Positions 1 to 8,345 are shown, counted from the stretch's first letter. The stretch: DNA of 35,244 bases from an uncultured Oscillospiraceae bacterium (GCA_900758315.1 CAAERF010000501.1:1-35244), one strand, 5' to 3'. Notes: a model not told the origin generated them from the letters alone. Made by a program: numbers and translations.

Positions 1-541
1 ACTGGCTGTCTCCGGCGTTGATCCGGGCGATTTCGTCGTCGTCATCCGGGTCGTAGGAGGGCGTGGAGACCATGCAGAGAATCTCGCCGGTTTTGTAGTT
101 GTACAGGGCCACCGTCCCCATCCGGCCGGCCATGGCGTTGTAGGCCACGTTGTTCAGATCCGCGTCCAGGGTCAGGGTGACGGTGTTGCCGGTGCCCGAG
201 GTGCCGGTGACCAGGTTGAAGCCCACCAGCTGGTCGGAAAAGACGGTTTTCGAGCCGGTGGCGATGCTGCCGTACCGGTCGCCAATGGCGTGGAGGGTGG
301 AGACCCGGGTGGTCCGGTCAGGGCTGTAGGCACCCTCGGTGCAGTCGTAGAGCACCGTGCCGTCCCGGTCGCAGATGGCGCCGGAGGCGATTTTTCCCTC
401 GGTGTAGACGTGCTTGTTGGCGGAAAAGGCGGCCCACTGGGCGCCGTTGAGCACGTAAAATACGCAGAAGATCACCAGTCCGGCGCACAACAGCAGGATG
501 AACAGGAGCACAAACAACGTGCGCCGCTTCAGTTTTTTCAT
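1..541 (-). CDS. Class B penicillin-binding protein, N-terminal part (continues past the left edge)
   Basis: The first 180 residues of a peptidoglycan transpeptidase are visible, read from an ATG at 541 to the window edge. It has a short basic N-terminus (MKKLKRR), one membrane anchor at about residues 8-32, then an extracytoplasmic part with the segment IASGAICDRDGTVLYD, typical of the PBP dimerization region, followed by RTTRVSTLHAIGDRYGS and TLDADLNNVAYNAM, typical of PbpA/FtsI-like proteins. The catalytic SxxK lies outside the window. Its ATG overlaps the stop of the upstream SEDS gene (ATGA at 538-541), so the two are probably translationally coupled. A SEDS glycosyltransferase with its cognate class B PBP is the standard septal or side-wall synthase pair. 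Whether this one acts in elongation, division or sporulation cannot be told here. Confidence 0.88.
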   Translation of the reverse strand, partial: MKKLKRRTLFVLLFILLLCAGLVIFCVFYVLNGAQWAAFSANKHVYTEGKIASGAICDRDGTVLYDCTEGAYSPDRTTRVSTLHAIGDRYGSIATGSKTVFSDQLVGFNLVTGTSGTGNTVTLTLDADLNNVAYNAMAGRMGTVALYNYKTGEILCMVSTPSYDPDDDDEIARINAGDSQ

Positions 542-2466
542 GGGTCATCCTCCTCCCATTGGAAGTACTGCTGCCAGTTGTCCGCATCGGTGTAGAGAGG
601 TTCGTCCTCCGGGATGATGGGACCGTCCTCCGGGTTCTGAGGCGGAGCGGGCGGCTCTTCCCAGTATTCCTCCGGCGGAACGTCCTCACTGCGCCGTCTG
701 CGGGCCCGCTTGGGCAGGCGCACGGCCAGACCGGAGTTCTGCCGGGTGTCCGAGGCCTTGATATAGGCCAGCAGGGCCCAGCAGGAGATCATACTGCTGC
801 CGCCGCAGGAGACAAAGGGCAGCGTGACGCCGGTCAGAGGCAGCAGGTCGGTGGAGCCGAACACGTTGAGCATGGTCTGGACCACGAAGATCATGGCGGT
901 GGCGCAGGCGGCGATGACGTAGAAGGAGCTGCGTGCGGTAGCGGCCTCCTTGACCGCGAAGGCGGCCAGCAGGATAATGGCGATCACGGCGCACAGGGCC
1001 AGAATCAGGCCCAGTTCCTCGGAGATGACGCCAAAGACCAGGTCGGTGTTGGCCGCGCCCACGCCCTTGAGCCAGCCGTCACCCACGCCCTGACCGAACA
1101 GGCCGCCGCTGGCGATGGCGGACATGGTCCGGGTCTGCTGGTAGCCGTAGTGGAGGGTGTCCTCCCACACGTGGCGGTAGACCATGAAGCGGGCGGCGAT
1201 ATAGGACTTATACTTTAAGATGATAAACCCGCCCGAGGCTGCGGCGGCGGTCATAAAGAGGACCGAGGCCAGGTCGCCGGAGCGCAGGAAGGCGATGGCC
1301 AGGAAGGCCACGAAGAAGATCAGCGCGGTGCCGAAGTCACTCATCAGGCCCAGACAGCCCACGCAGAAGGCGGAAAAGACCAGAGTGAAGATCAGGTTGC
1401 GCTTGGCGAACATCCGGTCCAGCGTGGTGGCGCCCACCAGGATAAAGGCGATCTTGACCAGCTCGGAGGGCTGGAAGGAGATGGGCCCGATGGCCACCCA
1501 GTTCCGGGCGCCGAAGAGCCGGGCGCCAAAGAGCACGTTAAAGGCCAGCAGGGCCATGGAGAAAGCGGCCACCGGCCATCGAAAGCGCTTGGCCAGCTCC
1601 AGATTGCGCAGGATGAGGCTCAGGGTGAAGAAGAGCGCCAGACCCAGGATCACGCACACCGTCTGCTTGTAGAGGGTAGAGGGCGCGCTGTCCGCCGTCA
1701 CCGTCAGACAGAAGGTGGTGAGGAAGAAGGCCAGGGTCTCGATCTCGAAGCCGCGCCGCCGGAGCATCCGGTAGATCGCGTACATCAGCCACATGGCCAG
1801 GGTCAGGATGCCGAAGCACTGGACAATGGCAGTGCCCGCCTCCTCCCACTGGACCAGCAGCAGCTTGAAGCAGAGAATCCACTGGAACAGGGTCACCAGA
1901 ATCAGGGTCATGCCCTGGGAGAAGCGCCGGCCGGGCTTGGTGCGGCGCTGGGCCTGGGCCTGCAGCTCCTCCTCGGTGGCGGGGAGGAAGGAGAGCACCA
2001 GACCGCCCATATCAATGAGGTCTCCGTCCTGGACCGGCTCCGGCTCGGTGATCTCCCGGCCGTTGAGCAGGACGCCGTTTTTCGACTGGAGTGGGAAGAG
2101 CTGCCACTGGCCCTTGTCATCCCGGATCAGGGCCGCATGGCTGCGGGAGACGGTGGGGTAGTTGAGGACCACATCGCAGCGATGGGAGCGGCCAATGAGG
2201 TTTTCCCAGTGGTTGAGCGGAAAGGCCTCCTGATTGGCGGTGACCAGAAAGCCCCAGACCTCGGTCTCGATTTTGCCCTGGAGCAGACTGCGGCCACAGC
2301 GCACCAGGATGAGAATGGCCAAAAGGGGCAGCAGGTATTGCAGCACGGAGGAGACCAGATGGAGCAGCCCGTTGGCGGCGCCGGAGTCCACAAAAAGGGT
2401 GTGCAGCGTCCCGGACAGGGCGTCCCACAGGCCGGACAGGGCTCCGCCGGCGGTGGAAAGAAGCAT
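538..2466 (-). CDS. FHA domain fused to SEDS peptidoglycan glycosyltransferase (FtsW/RodA/SpoVE family)
   Basis: A 642-residue protein. An N-terminal membrane segment (about 35-57) precedes a cytoplasmic FHA phosphothreonine-binding domain (about 88-160) with the diagnostic GRS (92-94), SRSHA (107-111) and KNG (129-131) motifs. From about 190 to 580 comes a multi-pass SEDS domain: WVAIGPISFQPSELVK, then TDLVFGVISEELG, then LPFVSCGGSS, where most family members have SYGGSS. The C-terminal tail is acidic and proline-rich. SEDS proteins polymerize lipid II with a partner PBP; here the PBP gene follows with a 4-base overlap. The FHA domain suggests control by a Ser/Thr kinase or recruitment to a phosphoprotein, as for FHA proteins in mycobacterial rodA-pbpA clusters; no kinase is visible in the window. 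The start ATG at 2466 has a GGGAGG site five bases upstream. Confidence 0.92.
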   Translation of the reverse strand: MLLSTAGGALSGLWDALSGTLHTLFVDSGAANGLLHLVSSVLQYLLPLLAILILVRCGRSLLQGKIETEVWGFLVTANQEAFPLNHWENLIGRSHRCDVVLNYPTVSRSHAALIRDDKGQWQLFPLQSKNGVLLNGREITEPEPVQDGDLIDMGGLVLSFLPATEEELQAQAQRRTKPGRRFSQGMTLILVTLFQWILCFKLLLVQWEEAGTAIVQCFGILTLAMWLMYAIYRMLRRRGFEIETLAFFLTTFCLTVTADSAPSTLYKQTVCVILGLALFFTLSLILRNLELAKRFRWPVAAFSMALLAFNVLFGARLFGARNWVAIGPISFQPSELVKIAFILVGATTLDRMFAKRNLIFTLVFSAFCVGCLGLMSDFGTALIFFVAFLAIAFLRSGDLASVLFMTAAAASGGFIILKYKSYIAARFMVYRHVWEDTLHYGYQQTRTMSAIASGGLFGQGVGDGWLKGVGAANTDLVFGVISEELGLILALCAVIAIILLAAFAVKEAATARSSFYVIAACATAMIFVVQTMLNVFGSTDLLPLTGVTLPFVSCGGSSMISCWALLAYIKASDTRQNSGLAVRLPKRARRRRSEDVPPEEYWEEPPAPPQNPEDGPIIPEDEPLYTDADNWQQYFQWEEDDP

Positions 2467-2576
2467 ACAAACACCTCCCGAAAAGGGATTTCAAACAAAA
2501 CGAAACGCACAGCTGCGCGCAAGTGTATTCTGAGCCATATAGTAACATAAAACAGCAGACGATTGCAAACGAAGTG

Positions 2577-2614
2577 TAAAAAAGCGGACAGGCAGGGGAA
2601 ATCTGTCTGTCCGC
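2577..2614 (-). terminator. Rho-independent terminator after the ABC ATPase gene
   Basis: The arms GCGGACAGGCAG (2584-2595) and CTGTCTGTCCGC (2603-2614) pair with one mismatch. On the minus strand they are followed by a run of six T (plus-strand A at 2578-2583). It lies just downstream of the ATPase stop and separates that gene from the SEDS-PBP pair. The remaining 110 bases up to 2466 show no gene. Confidence 0.8.
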
Positions 2615-2628
2615 AAGGGAAATTCTGA

Positions 2629-3405
2629 CTAATATTGGCTCATAAACTCCTCGTAGAGGTCCACCACCGTGGCCGTGTCACCGATCATCTTGATGTCTCC
2701 GTCGTGGAGCCAGACCACCTTCTCGCAGGTGTTGCGGATGGTGGCGGCGTTGTGGGAGACGATGACCACGGTCCGGGCCTTTTCCGAGATCAGCTCCTGC
2801 ATCTTGGCAAAGCTCTTCTTTTTGAAGTGGGAGTCGCCCACGCTGAGCACCTCGTCCACCAGGATGATGTCGGTTTTCAGGATGGCGGTGATGGCGAAGC
2901 CCAGCTTGGACTGCATACCGCTGGAGTAGGTGCGCACGGGCTTTTCGATGAACTTCTCCAGCTCGGAGAAGGCGATGATCTCGTCGATCTGGGCGTCGAT
3001 CTCCTGCTTGGTGAAGCCCAGCAGCAGGCCGGACAGGTAGATGTTTTCCCGGCCGGAGAGCTGGGTCTGGAAACCCACGCCCAGGGCCAGCAGGGAGACG
3101 GTGTGACCGTGGAGGTCCACAAAGCCCTTGTCCGGCTCAAAGATGCCGGCCAGCACCCGCAGCAGCGTGGATTTACCGCTGCCGTTCCGGCCCACCAGGC
3201 CGATGATCTCACCCTGTCCGATGGTGAAGGAGACGCCGTGGAGGGCCTCAAAGTGCTCCACCCGGCCCTTTTTCCGGTTCTGGGAGGGGCTCTTCCGCTT
3301 GGACACCGGGACGATGCTCCGGTAGCTCAGGTGGACGTCGTGGACGGTGATGGCGGGGAGGTTCTCCGGCGCCGGGGTATCCGGTTTGATTTTGCGTAAA
3401 CTCAT
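2629..3405 (-). CDS. ABC transporter ATP-binding protein, TagH/Wzt-like (polysaccharide or teichoic acid export)
   Basis: A 258-residue nucleotide-binding subunit from the ATG at 3405 (a TTG at 3411 is also possible; neither has a strong ribosome site). Numbered from that TTG, it has Walker A GRNGSGKST (74-82), signature YSSGMQSKL (162-170), Walker B DIILVDEVLS (181-190) and switch His 220. The segment SLLALGVGFQTQLSGRENI is typical of TagH, RfbE and Wzt ATPases, which power export of lipid-linked polysaccharides. These are normally coded beside a TagG/Wzm permease, but none lies on either side: tmk is divergent upstream, and a terminator and the SEDS gene lie downstream. The permease must be elsewhere, or the protein is an orphan. 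Substrate is unknown. Confidence 0.88.
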   Translation of the reverse strand: MSLRKIKPDTPAPENLPAITVHDVHLSYRSIVPVSKRKSPSQNRKKGRVEHFEALHGVSFTIGQGEIIGLVGRNGSGKSTLLRVLAGIFEPDKGFVDLHGHTVSLLALGVGFQTQLSGRENIYLSGLLLGFTKQEIDAQIDEIIAFSELEKFIEKPVRTYSSGMQSKLGFAITAILKTDIILVDEVLSVGDSHFKKKSFAKMQELISEKARTVVIVSHNAATIRNTCEKVVWLHDGDIKMIGDTATVVDLYEEFMSQY

Positions 3406-3452
3406 AGACAATTTACTCTTTTCTGGCCTGAAATGGATCTAAAATCAAGGAC

Positions 3453-3481
3453 ACTATAGCATGGGGAACGGGAAAAAGCAA
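3453..3481 (-). promoter_or_regulatory. Predicted sigma-A promoter for the ABC ATPase gene
   Basis: On the minus strand TTGCTT (plus 3476-3481) and TATAGT (plus 3453-3458) are separated by 17 bases. It sits about 50 bases upstream of the ATPase start. It is back to back with the tmk promoter, so 3406-3602 is a divergent promoter region. Confidence 0.65.
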
Positions 3482-3508
3482 CCGTCTGCCGGGAAAAGAA
3501 GGGCTTTG

Positions 3509-3537
3509 TGGACATCCAAAGTTGGGTATGATATAAT
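3509..3537 (+). promoter_or_regulatory. Predicted strong sigma-A promoter for the tmk-mltG-trhP run
   Basis: TGGACA (3509-3514) and TATAAT (3532-3537) with a 17-base spacer and an extended -10 (TGA before TATAAT). It probably drives tmk and the closely packed genes after it. The leader to the tmk start is about 60 bases. Confidence 0.8.
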
Positions 3538-3602
3538 AAAGCATCTTTGTAGACGGACGGAGAAAAAAGTAGTTTCCGTCCGAAAAAGGGGAAGGATGCC
3601 GT

Positions 3603-4268
3603 ATGAAAGGGAAGCTGATTGTCCTGGAGGGAACGGACGGGTCGGGCAAGTCCACCCAGTTCCGCCGGCTGTGCCAGAGACTGGAGGAGATGGGGAAGCC
3701 CTTCTCCCGGGTGGTGTTCCCGCGCTACGACCAGCCCTCCTCCGCCCTGATCCGCCTGTATCTGGACGGTGCCTTTGGGCCTGCGCCCGGCGATGTGAAT
3801 CCCTACGCCGCCTCCACCTTCTACGCGGTGGACCGGTTCGCCTCCTACCGCCAGGACTGGGGCAGCTGGTATGAGGCGGGCGGACTGGTGCTCTGCGACC
3901 GGTACACCACCTCCAACGCCGTCCATCAGGCGTCCAAGCTCTCCGGTCCGGACCAGGACGCCTTTTTACAGTGGCTGTACCACTTTGAATTTGACCAGCT
4001 GGAGCTGCCCAGGCCCGACCTGGTGCTCTACCTGGATATGCCCACCGGCCAGTCCCTCTCACTGCTCCGGAGCCGGGAGGCCGCCACCCACACCACCGCG
4101 GACATTCACGAGCAGGACAGCGCCTACCTGGCCGCCTGCCGGGCGACCGCCGCTCACGCCGCCGATGTGCTGGGCTGGCAGCGGATCCCCTGTACCCGGG
4201 AGGGCCGGCTGCGAACGGTGGAGGAGATCCACAGCGACATCTGGGCGGCGGTACAGCCGTGCCTGTAA
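3603..4268 (+). CDS. tmk: Thymidylate kinase (dTMP kinase)
   Basis: Phosphorylates dTMP to dTDP with ATP, an essential cytoplasmic step in dTTP supply. The 221-residue protein has the P-loop GTDGSGKST (10-18), AVDRFASY (75-82) in the nucleotide-binding region, the DRY motif with TTSN (99-105), LYLDMP (142-147), and a LID-like stretch RSREA to DIHEQD (157-172). The length suits the family, though the sequence between motifs is of the divergent type common in Clostridia. The start is supported by GGGGAAGG a few bases upstream. It is the first gene of the plus-strand run. Confidence 0.88.
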   Translation: MKGKLIVLEGTDGSGKSTQFRRLCQRLEEMGKPFSRVVFPRYDQPSSALIRLYLDGAFGPAPGDVNPYAASTFYAVDRFASYRQDWGSWYEAGGLVLCDRYTTSNAVHQASKLSGPDQDAFLQWLYHFEFDQLELPRPDLVLYLDMPTGQSLSLLRSREAATHTTADIHEQDSAYLAACRATAAHAADVLGWQRIPCTREGRLRTVEEIHSDIWAAVQPCL

Positions 4269-4314
4269 GGCGGCGCTGTACAGAAACTTTCACTGAGAAA
4301 TGAGGAATCCAGTT

Positions 4315-4872
4315 ATGGTAGCAATTTTAGTGGCAAACGGATATGAGTGCGCAGAGGCTCTGGTTACCCTGGACCTGCTCCACCGGGCGGGGATTGACGC
4401 CCGGCTGACCGGGCTGGACTGCGGCGAAGTGATCTCCGCCAACGGTGTGGCGGTGAAGGCAAGTCAGGTCCTGTCCGAGATGGGCGCCGAGGCCTTTCTG
4501 AAGGACCTGGATATGCTGGTGCTGGCCGGCGGCATGGAGAACGTGACCAACCTCCGGAATGCGCCGGCGGCCAAGGACGTGGTGGCCCGGGTGGCCGCGG
4601 CGGGCAAGCCGGTGGCCGCCATCTGTGCCGCACCGCTGATTCTGGCGGACCTGGGCCTGTCGGACGGGAAGAATGTGGTCTGCTATCCCGGCCTGGAGGC
4701 GGACATGGGCGCCGCCAACGTCCAGGTGGGTAGCAAGGTGGTCACCGATGGCAAGCTCATCACCGGCCAGGGTCCCGGCGCGGTCTTTGACTTTGCCCTG
4801 AAGCTGATCCAGGTCCTCAAGGGTGAGGAGACCATGCGGATGGTTCAAGATGAAATCCACTACCAGGATTGA
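4315..4872 (+). CDS. DJ-1/PfpI family protein
   Basis: A 185-residue DJ-1 superfamily member. Cys104 lies in the nucleophile elbow AAICAAP, and the acidic residue that polarizes it is Glu14 in NGYECAEA. Family members act as chaperones, glyoxalase III-like enzymes or deglycases; which applies cannot be read from sequence. An upstream in-frame ATG exists at 4300, but the ATG at 4315 is preferred because GAGGA lies eight bases before it and the resulting N-terminus (MVAILVANGYE) matches the family's first beta strand. The 3' end overlaps the folate gene by 23 bases, so the two are likely co-translated. Confidence 0.85.
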   Translation: MVAILVANGYECAEALVTLDLLHRAGIDARLTGLDCGEVISANGVAVKASQVLSEMGAEAFLKDLDMLVLAGGMENVTNLRNAPAAKDVVARVAAAGKPVAAICAAPLILADLGLSDGKNVVCYPGLEADMGAANVQVGSKVVTDGKLITGQGPGAVFDFALKLIQVLKGEETMRMVQDEIHYQD

Positions 4873-5449
4873 GGAAAAACAGCGGCTCCGGGAGGCGCTG
4901 AAGGCACAGGAGCGCCGTCTGACCAGGGCGGCGCTCTCGGCCAGCGACCGGATGCTGACGGAACGGTTTCTGGCCCTGCCGGAGGTGGACACTGCGGAGA
5001 CCATCCTGCTCTACTGCTCCATGGGCGCGGAGCCGGACACCGCAGAGCTGATCGGGAAGCTGCTGGCCCGGGGCAAGCGGATCGTACTGCCGCGCTGTCT
5101 GCCCGGCCGGCAGATGGAGACCCGGCTGTACACGGCGGAGGTTCCGCTGATCCGGCACCGGTACGGGATGCTGGAGCCGGGTGAGATGCACCCGCTGGTG
5201 GGCCCGGAGGAGATTGATCTGGCCCTGGTGCCGGCATTGGCCTATGACGTCCGCTGTATGCGGATGGGCCGGGGCGGCGGCTACTATGACCGGTACCTGC
5301 CGGCGTTTCCCGGCGGGACCGTCGGACTGTGCCGGGACGCGCTGCTGCAGCGGGAGATTCCGGCGGAGGCCCATGACCGGCCGGTGGACCTGGTTTTGAC
5401 CGAGACGCGGCTGTTCCGCCGTACTCAGGGAGGGAATTACCATGGCTGA
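4850..5449 (+). CDS. 5-formyltetrahydrofolate cyclo-ligase
   Basis: Converts 5-formyl-THF to 5,10-methenyl-THF using ATP, returning a storage folate to one-carbon metabolism. At 199 residues it has the family's usual length. The clearest signature is GRGGGYYDRYL (140-150), preceded by LVPALAYD; the basic N-terminus (KQRLREALKAQERR) is also typical. ATG 4850 lies inside the end of the DJ-1 gene; an in-frame GTG at 4823 is an alternative. The next gene, mltG, starts eight bases before this stop. Confidence 0.9.
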   Translation: MKSTTRIEEKQRLREALKAQERRLTRAALSASDRMLTERFLALPEVDTAETILLYCSMGAEPDTAELIGKLLARGKRIVLPRCLPGRQMETRLYTAEVPLIRHRYGMLEPGEMHPLVGPEEIDLALVPALAYDVRCMRMGRGGGYYDRYLPAFPGGTVGLCRDALLQREIPAEAHDRPVDLVLTETRLFRRTQGGNYHG

Positions 5450-6833
5450 AGAAAAATTCGAAAATAGTCGGGACCCGATGGAGGATCTGGCCAATGAAGT
5501 GACCGGAACCGGAGAAACCGGCAGCGGCCGGGATCCCCTTGACGATCTGGTCGAGGAAATTACCGGGAATCTCAACTGGGATGATCCGGTGTGGCAGAAT
5601 GCGATGAACGATTGGCAGAGTGACGGCTTCCCCTGGGAAAAAAGCACGTCCAGTGCGCCGAAGCAGGAGGAGCCGCCCCGGGAGGAGAAAGGACCTGTGA
5701 CGGCGGGACCGGACAATCCGCCACCTCATCCGCCGGCGAAGCGCAAGCGCAAGAGCCTGCCGGACAACATCGCCGAGTCCATTATCTACGCCGGCGGCAT
5801 CCTGCTCATCTCCTTTATCATCGCCACCGTGGGCTGGCGCTGGGCCAACGACGTGCTGGCGCTGAACAAAACCCCCACTACGGCGTCGGTTACCGTAGAG
5901 GAAGGGGACAGCATCGGCGACATCGCGGACCAGCTGAAGGACAAGGGGCTGATCCGCTACAAGTACCTGTTCCAGCTCTTCGCCGGTATCACGGGCAAGG
6001 CGGAAAAGATCACCGCCGGCTCCTATGAGCTGAGCACCGAGATGGATTACAGCGCCCTGCTCAACAACATCGGCTCCACTTCCGCCTATCGGGAGACGGT
6101 CACCGTCACCATCCCGGAGGGCTACACCGTGGAAGAGGTGTTCCAGCTCATGGATGACAAGGGCGTGTGCGACTACGACAGCCTGATGGACTCCGCCAAG
6201 ACCGACCAGTTCAACTACGACTTCCTGGCCGACGTGAAGGCGGAGGGCGCCGAGCGGCTGGAGGGCTACCTGTTCCCGGACACCTACGAGTTCTACAAGG
6301 GGACTACGGCCAAATCCGCCATCTCCAAGATGCTCTACAACTTCTCCACCCGGTTTGACGAGAAGATGGAGGCGGAGATGCAGCTGCTGGGCTACAGCAA
6401 GAACGATATCATCATCATTGCCTCCATCATCGAGAAGGAGACCGACGGCAGTGACCAGAAGGACATCGCCTCGGTGCTCTACAACCGTCTGGAGAACACC
6501 TGGGCGTCTCCGAAGGGCTACCTGCAGGTGGACTCCACCATCCAGTACCTGCTGGAGGAGCGGAAGGAGACCCTCACCCAGGCGGATCTGGACATCGACA
6601 GTCCCTATAACACCTACCTGTATCCGGGCCTGCCAGTGGGCGCCATCTGCAATCCGGGCCTGACCGCCATCGAGGCGGCGCTGGATCCCCATGACACCAC
6701 CAACTACTACTTCATGCTGGGCAACGACGGGCAAACCCACTTCTTTGAGAGTGAGTACTCGTTCCAGAGCTACAAGGCAGAGCAGGCCGCGGCCAAAGCA
6801 AACGATCAGACGGGAGATACGACGACGGAATGA
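5442..6833 (+). CDS. mltG: Endolytic murein transglycosylase MltG (YceG-like)
   Basis: Membrane-anchored lytic transglycosylase that cuts nascent glycan strands and sets their length. Residues 1-107 are an acidic, proline-rich cytoplasmic extension ending in a KRKRK cluster, then one membrane segment (about 113-137), a LysM-like part (TVEEGDSIGDIADQL, 151-165), and the YceG domain with IPEGYTVEEVF, EGYLFPDTY, IIASIIEKET (catalytic Glu331 by analogy with E. coli Glu218) and YNTYLYPGLPVGAICNPG. Length is 463 residues. The extension carries two copies of RDP(M/L)(E/D)DL..E(V/I)TG, at about 10-22 and 30-42. GGAGGG precedes the ATG. The stop overlaps the next start (ATGA), as in the B. subtilis yrrL-yrrMNO region. 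Confidence 0.93.
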   Translation: MAEEKFENSRDPMEDLANEVTGTGETGSGRDPLDDLVEEITGNLNWDDPVWQNAMNDWQSDGFPWEKSTSSAPKQEEPPREEKGPVTAGPDNPPPHPPAKRKRKSLPDNIAESIIYAGGILLISFIIATVGWRWANDVLALNKTPTTASVTVEEGDSIGDIADQLKDKGLIRYKYLFQLFAGITGKAEKITAGSYELSTEMDYSALLNNIGSTSAYRETVTVTIPEGYTVEEVFQLMDDKGVCDYDSLMDSAKTDQFNYDFLADVKAEGAERLEGYLFPDTYEFYKGTTAKSAISKMLYNFSTRFDEKMEAEMQLLGYSKNDIIIIASIIEKETDGSDQKDIASVLYNRLENTWASPKGYLQVDSTIQYLLEERKETLTQADLDIDSPYNTYLYPGLPVGAICNPGLTAIEAALDPHDTTNYYFMLGNDGQTHFFESEYSFQSYKAEQAAAKANDQTGDTTTE

Positions 6834-8047
6834 GAGAGAAGATAGAACTGCTGGCTCCGGCCGGCGATATGGAGCGGCTGAAGATGTCGGTGGCCTACGG
6901 CGCGGACGCGGTGTACCTGGCGGGCACGACCTTTGGGATGCGGGCCTTTGCCGGGAACTTTGGGACCGAAGAGCTGTACCAGGCGGTGGCCTACTGTAAG
7001 GCCCACGGCGTGGACACCCACGTGACCATCAACACCATGCCCCGGTGCGACGAGGTCAAACAGCTGCCGGCGTGGCTGGAGACGCTGGAGGACGCCGGGG
7101 TGACTGCGGTGATTGTGGCGGACCTGGGGGCCTTCCGGCTGGCCCAGAAGTACGCGCCCCACGTCCAGAAGCACATCTCCACCCAGGCCAGCATCTGCAA
7201 CTACGAGACCGCCAACGCCTGGTATGACCTGGGCGCCAGCCGGGTGATTCTGGCCCGGGAGGTGCCACTGGCGGACATCCGGGAGATCCGGGCCAAGACG
7301 CCCAGAGAGCTGGAGATCGAGGCCTTTGTCCACGGCGCCATGTGCGTGTCCTACTCCGGACGCTGCCTGCTGTCCAACTACATGACCGGCCGGGATTCCA
7401 GCCGGGGCGCCTGCGCCCAGCCCTGCCGGTATGAGTACTACCTGATGGAGGAGAAGCGGCCGGGCGAGTATTTCCCGGTGTTTGAGGACGAGAAGGGCAC
7501 CTATATCATGAACAGCCGGGACATGTGCATGATCGACCACGTGTCAGAGCTGATGGACGCCGGTCTGGACTCGCTGAAAATCGAGGGCCGGGCCAAGAGC
7601 GCCTACTACGCGGCCATCGTCACCGGTGCCTACCGCCACGCCATTGACGCGGCGGTGAAAGGGGAACCGCTGGACCCGGTCTGGCGGGAGGAGGTGGAGA
7701 AGGTCAGCCACCGCCACTACTCCACCGGCTTTTACTACGGCTATCCCGGCCAGTTTTACGAGGACTCCCGGTATATCCGGGACTGGCAGGTGGCGGCCAT
7801 CGTCCAGTCCTGCGACCCGGACGGCATGGCCACCCTCTCTCTGCGCAACAAGTTCAAGGAGGGCGACCAGGTGGAGATCGTCGGGCCCGGCTGCAAGCCG
7901 GTCCAGTTCTCCGCGCCCCTGATGGAGGATGAGGAGGGCATGCCGCTGACAGAGCCGAAAAAGCCGCAGATGCTCTTCCGGATGCAGCTGCCCCAGCAGG
8001 TACCGCCGCTGTCCATCCTCCGCAGAGAGGTGAATCTGTCTCCCTGA
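6830..8047 (+). CDS. U32 family protein, tRNA U34 hydroxylase TrhP type (YrrO-like)
   Basis: A 405-residue member of peptidase family U32, historically called collagenase-like. Characterised bacterial relatives (TrhP, RlhA) hydroxylate pyrimidines in RNA; TrhP makes 5-hydroxyuridine at tRNA position 34. The N-terminus ELLAPAGDMERLKMSVAYGADAVYL is a TIM-barrel start. Four cysteines in the signature region (172, 179, 195 and 199, around HGAMCVSYSGRC and GACAQPCRY) are candidate Fe-S ligands. The C-terminal part includes FKEGDQVEIVGP. Placement after mltG matches yrrN/yrrO in Bacillus and supports the tRNA role. ATG overlaps the mltG stop by four bases. Confidence 0.87.
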   Translation: MREKIELLAPAGDMERLKMSVAYGADAVYLAGTTFGMRAFAGNFGTEELYQAVAYCKAHGVDTHVTINTMPRCDEVKQLPAWLETLEDAGVTAVIVADLGAFRLAQKYAPHVQKHISTQASICNYETANAWYDLGASRVILAREVPLADIREIRAKTPRELEIEAFVHGAMCVSYSGRCLLSNYMTGRDSSRGACAQPCRYEYYLMEEKRPGEYFPVFEDEKGTYIMNSRDMCMIDHVSELMDAGLDSLKIEGRAKSAYYAAIVTGAYRHAIDAAVKGEPLDPVWREEVEKVSHRHYSTGFYYGYPGQFYEDSRYIRDWQVAAIVQSCDPDGMATLSLRNKFKEGDQVEIVGPGCKPVQFSAPLMEDEEGMPLTEPKKPQMLFRMQLPQQVPPLSILRREVNLSP

Positions 8048-8080
8048 GGGGAAATGGGCCGGAAAAACGGATCGGAACCA

Positions 8081-8108
8081 TTGACAGACGCGGGAAATAT
8101 GGTAAAAT
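8081..8108 (+). promoter_or_regulatory. Predicted sigma-A promoter of the alaS T-box transcript
   Basis: TTGACA (8081-8086) and TAAAAT (8103-8108), spacer 16 bases. It starts only 33 bases after the trhP stop, so alaS is transcribed separately with a leader of nearly 300 bases. Confidence 0.8.
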
Positions 8109-8114
8109 AGAACT

Positions 8115-8345
8115 GTTACATCGCTGAGACGAAACGAGCCGGATCCACGGAACCCACAGCGAGCGGGGGAGGGTGCAAGCCCCGCGGCGACCAGATGCGG
8201 CGGCCATTTCCGAGCTGCCCGGGAGGACCGGGACGCCTCATCCCCGTTAGAGGATGACCGAGAGATGTCCGTTTGCTGCGGACAAATCAGGGTGGTACCG
8301 CGAATTTGCCTTCGCCCCTGAATGCCAGGGGCGGAGGTTTTCTTA
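8115..8345 (+). promoter_or_regulatory. T-box riboswitch upstream of alaS
   Basis: The T-box consensus AGGGTGGTACCGCG is at 8289-8302. It is followed by a terminator hairpin, CGCCCCTG (8313-8320) and CAGGGGCG (8326-8333), and a T-rich tail to 8345. The upstream 170 bases are GC-rich and can form the stem I region; the exact specifier codon was not assigned. In the UGGN bulge N is U, which suits the A discriminator of tRNA-Ala. By family knowledge, uncharged tRNA-Ala should stabilise the antiterminator and allow alaS transcription. The 5' limit is approximate. Confidence 0.93.

Noticed and set aside
4860..6740. Minus-strand frame of 626 codons opposite the folate gene and mltG
   Set aside because: It covers two well-identified genes, with repetitive His/Val/Gly-rich sequence and no ribosome site.
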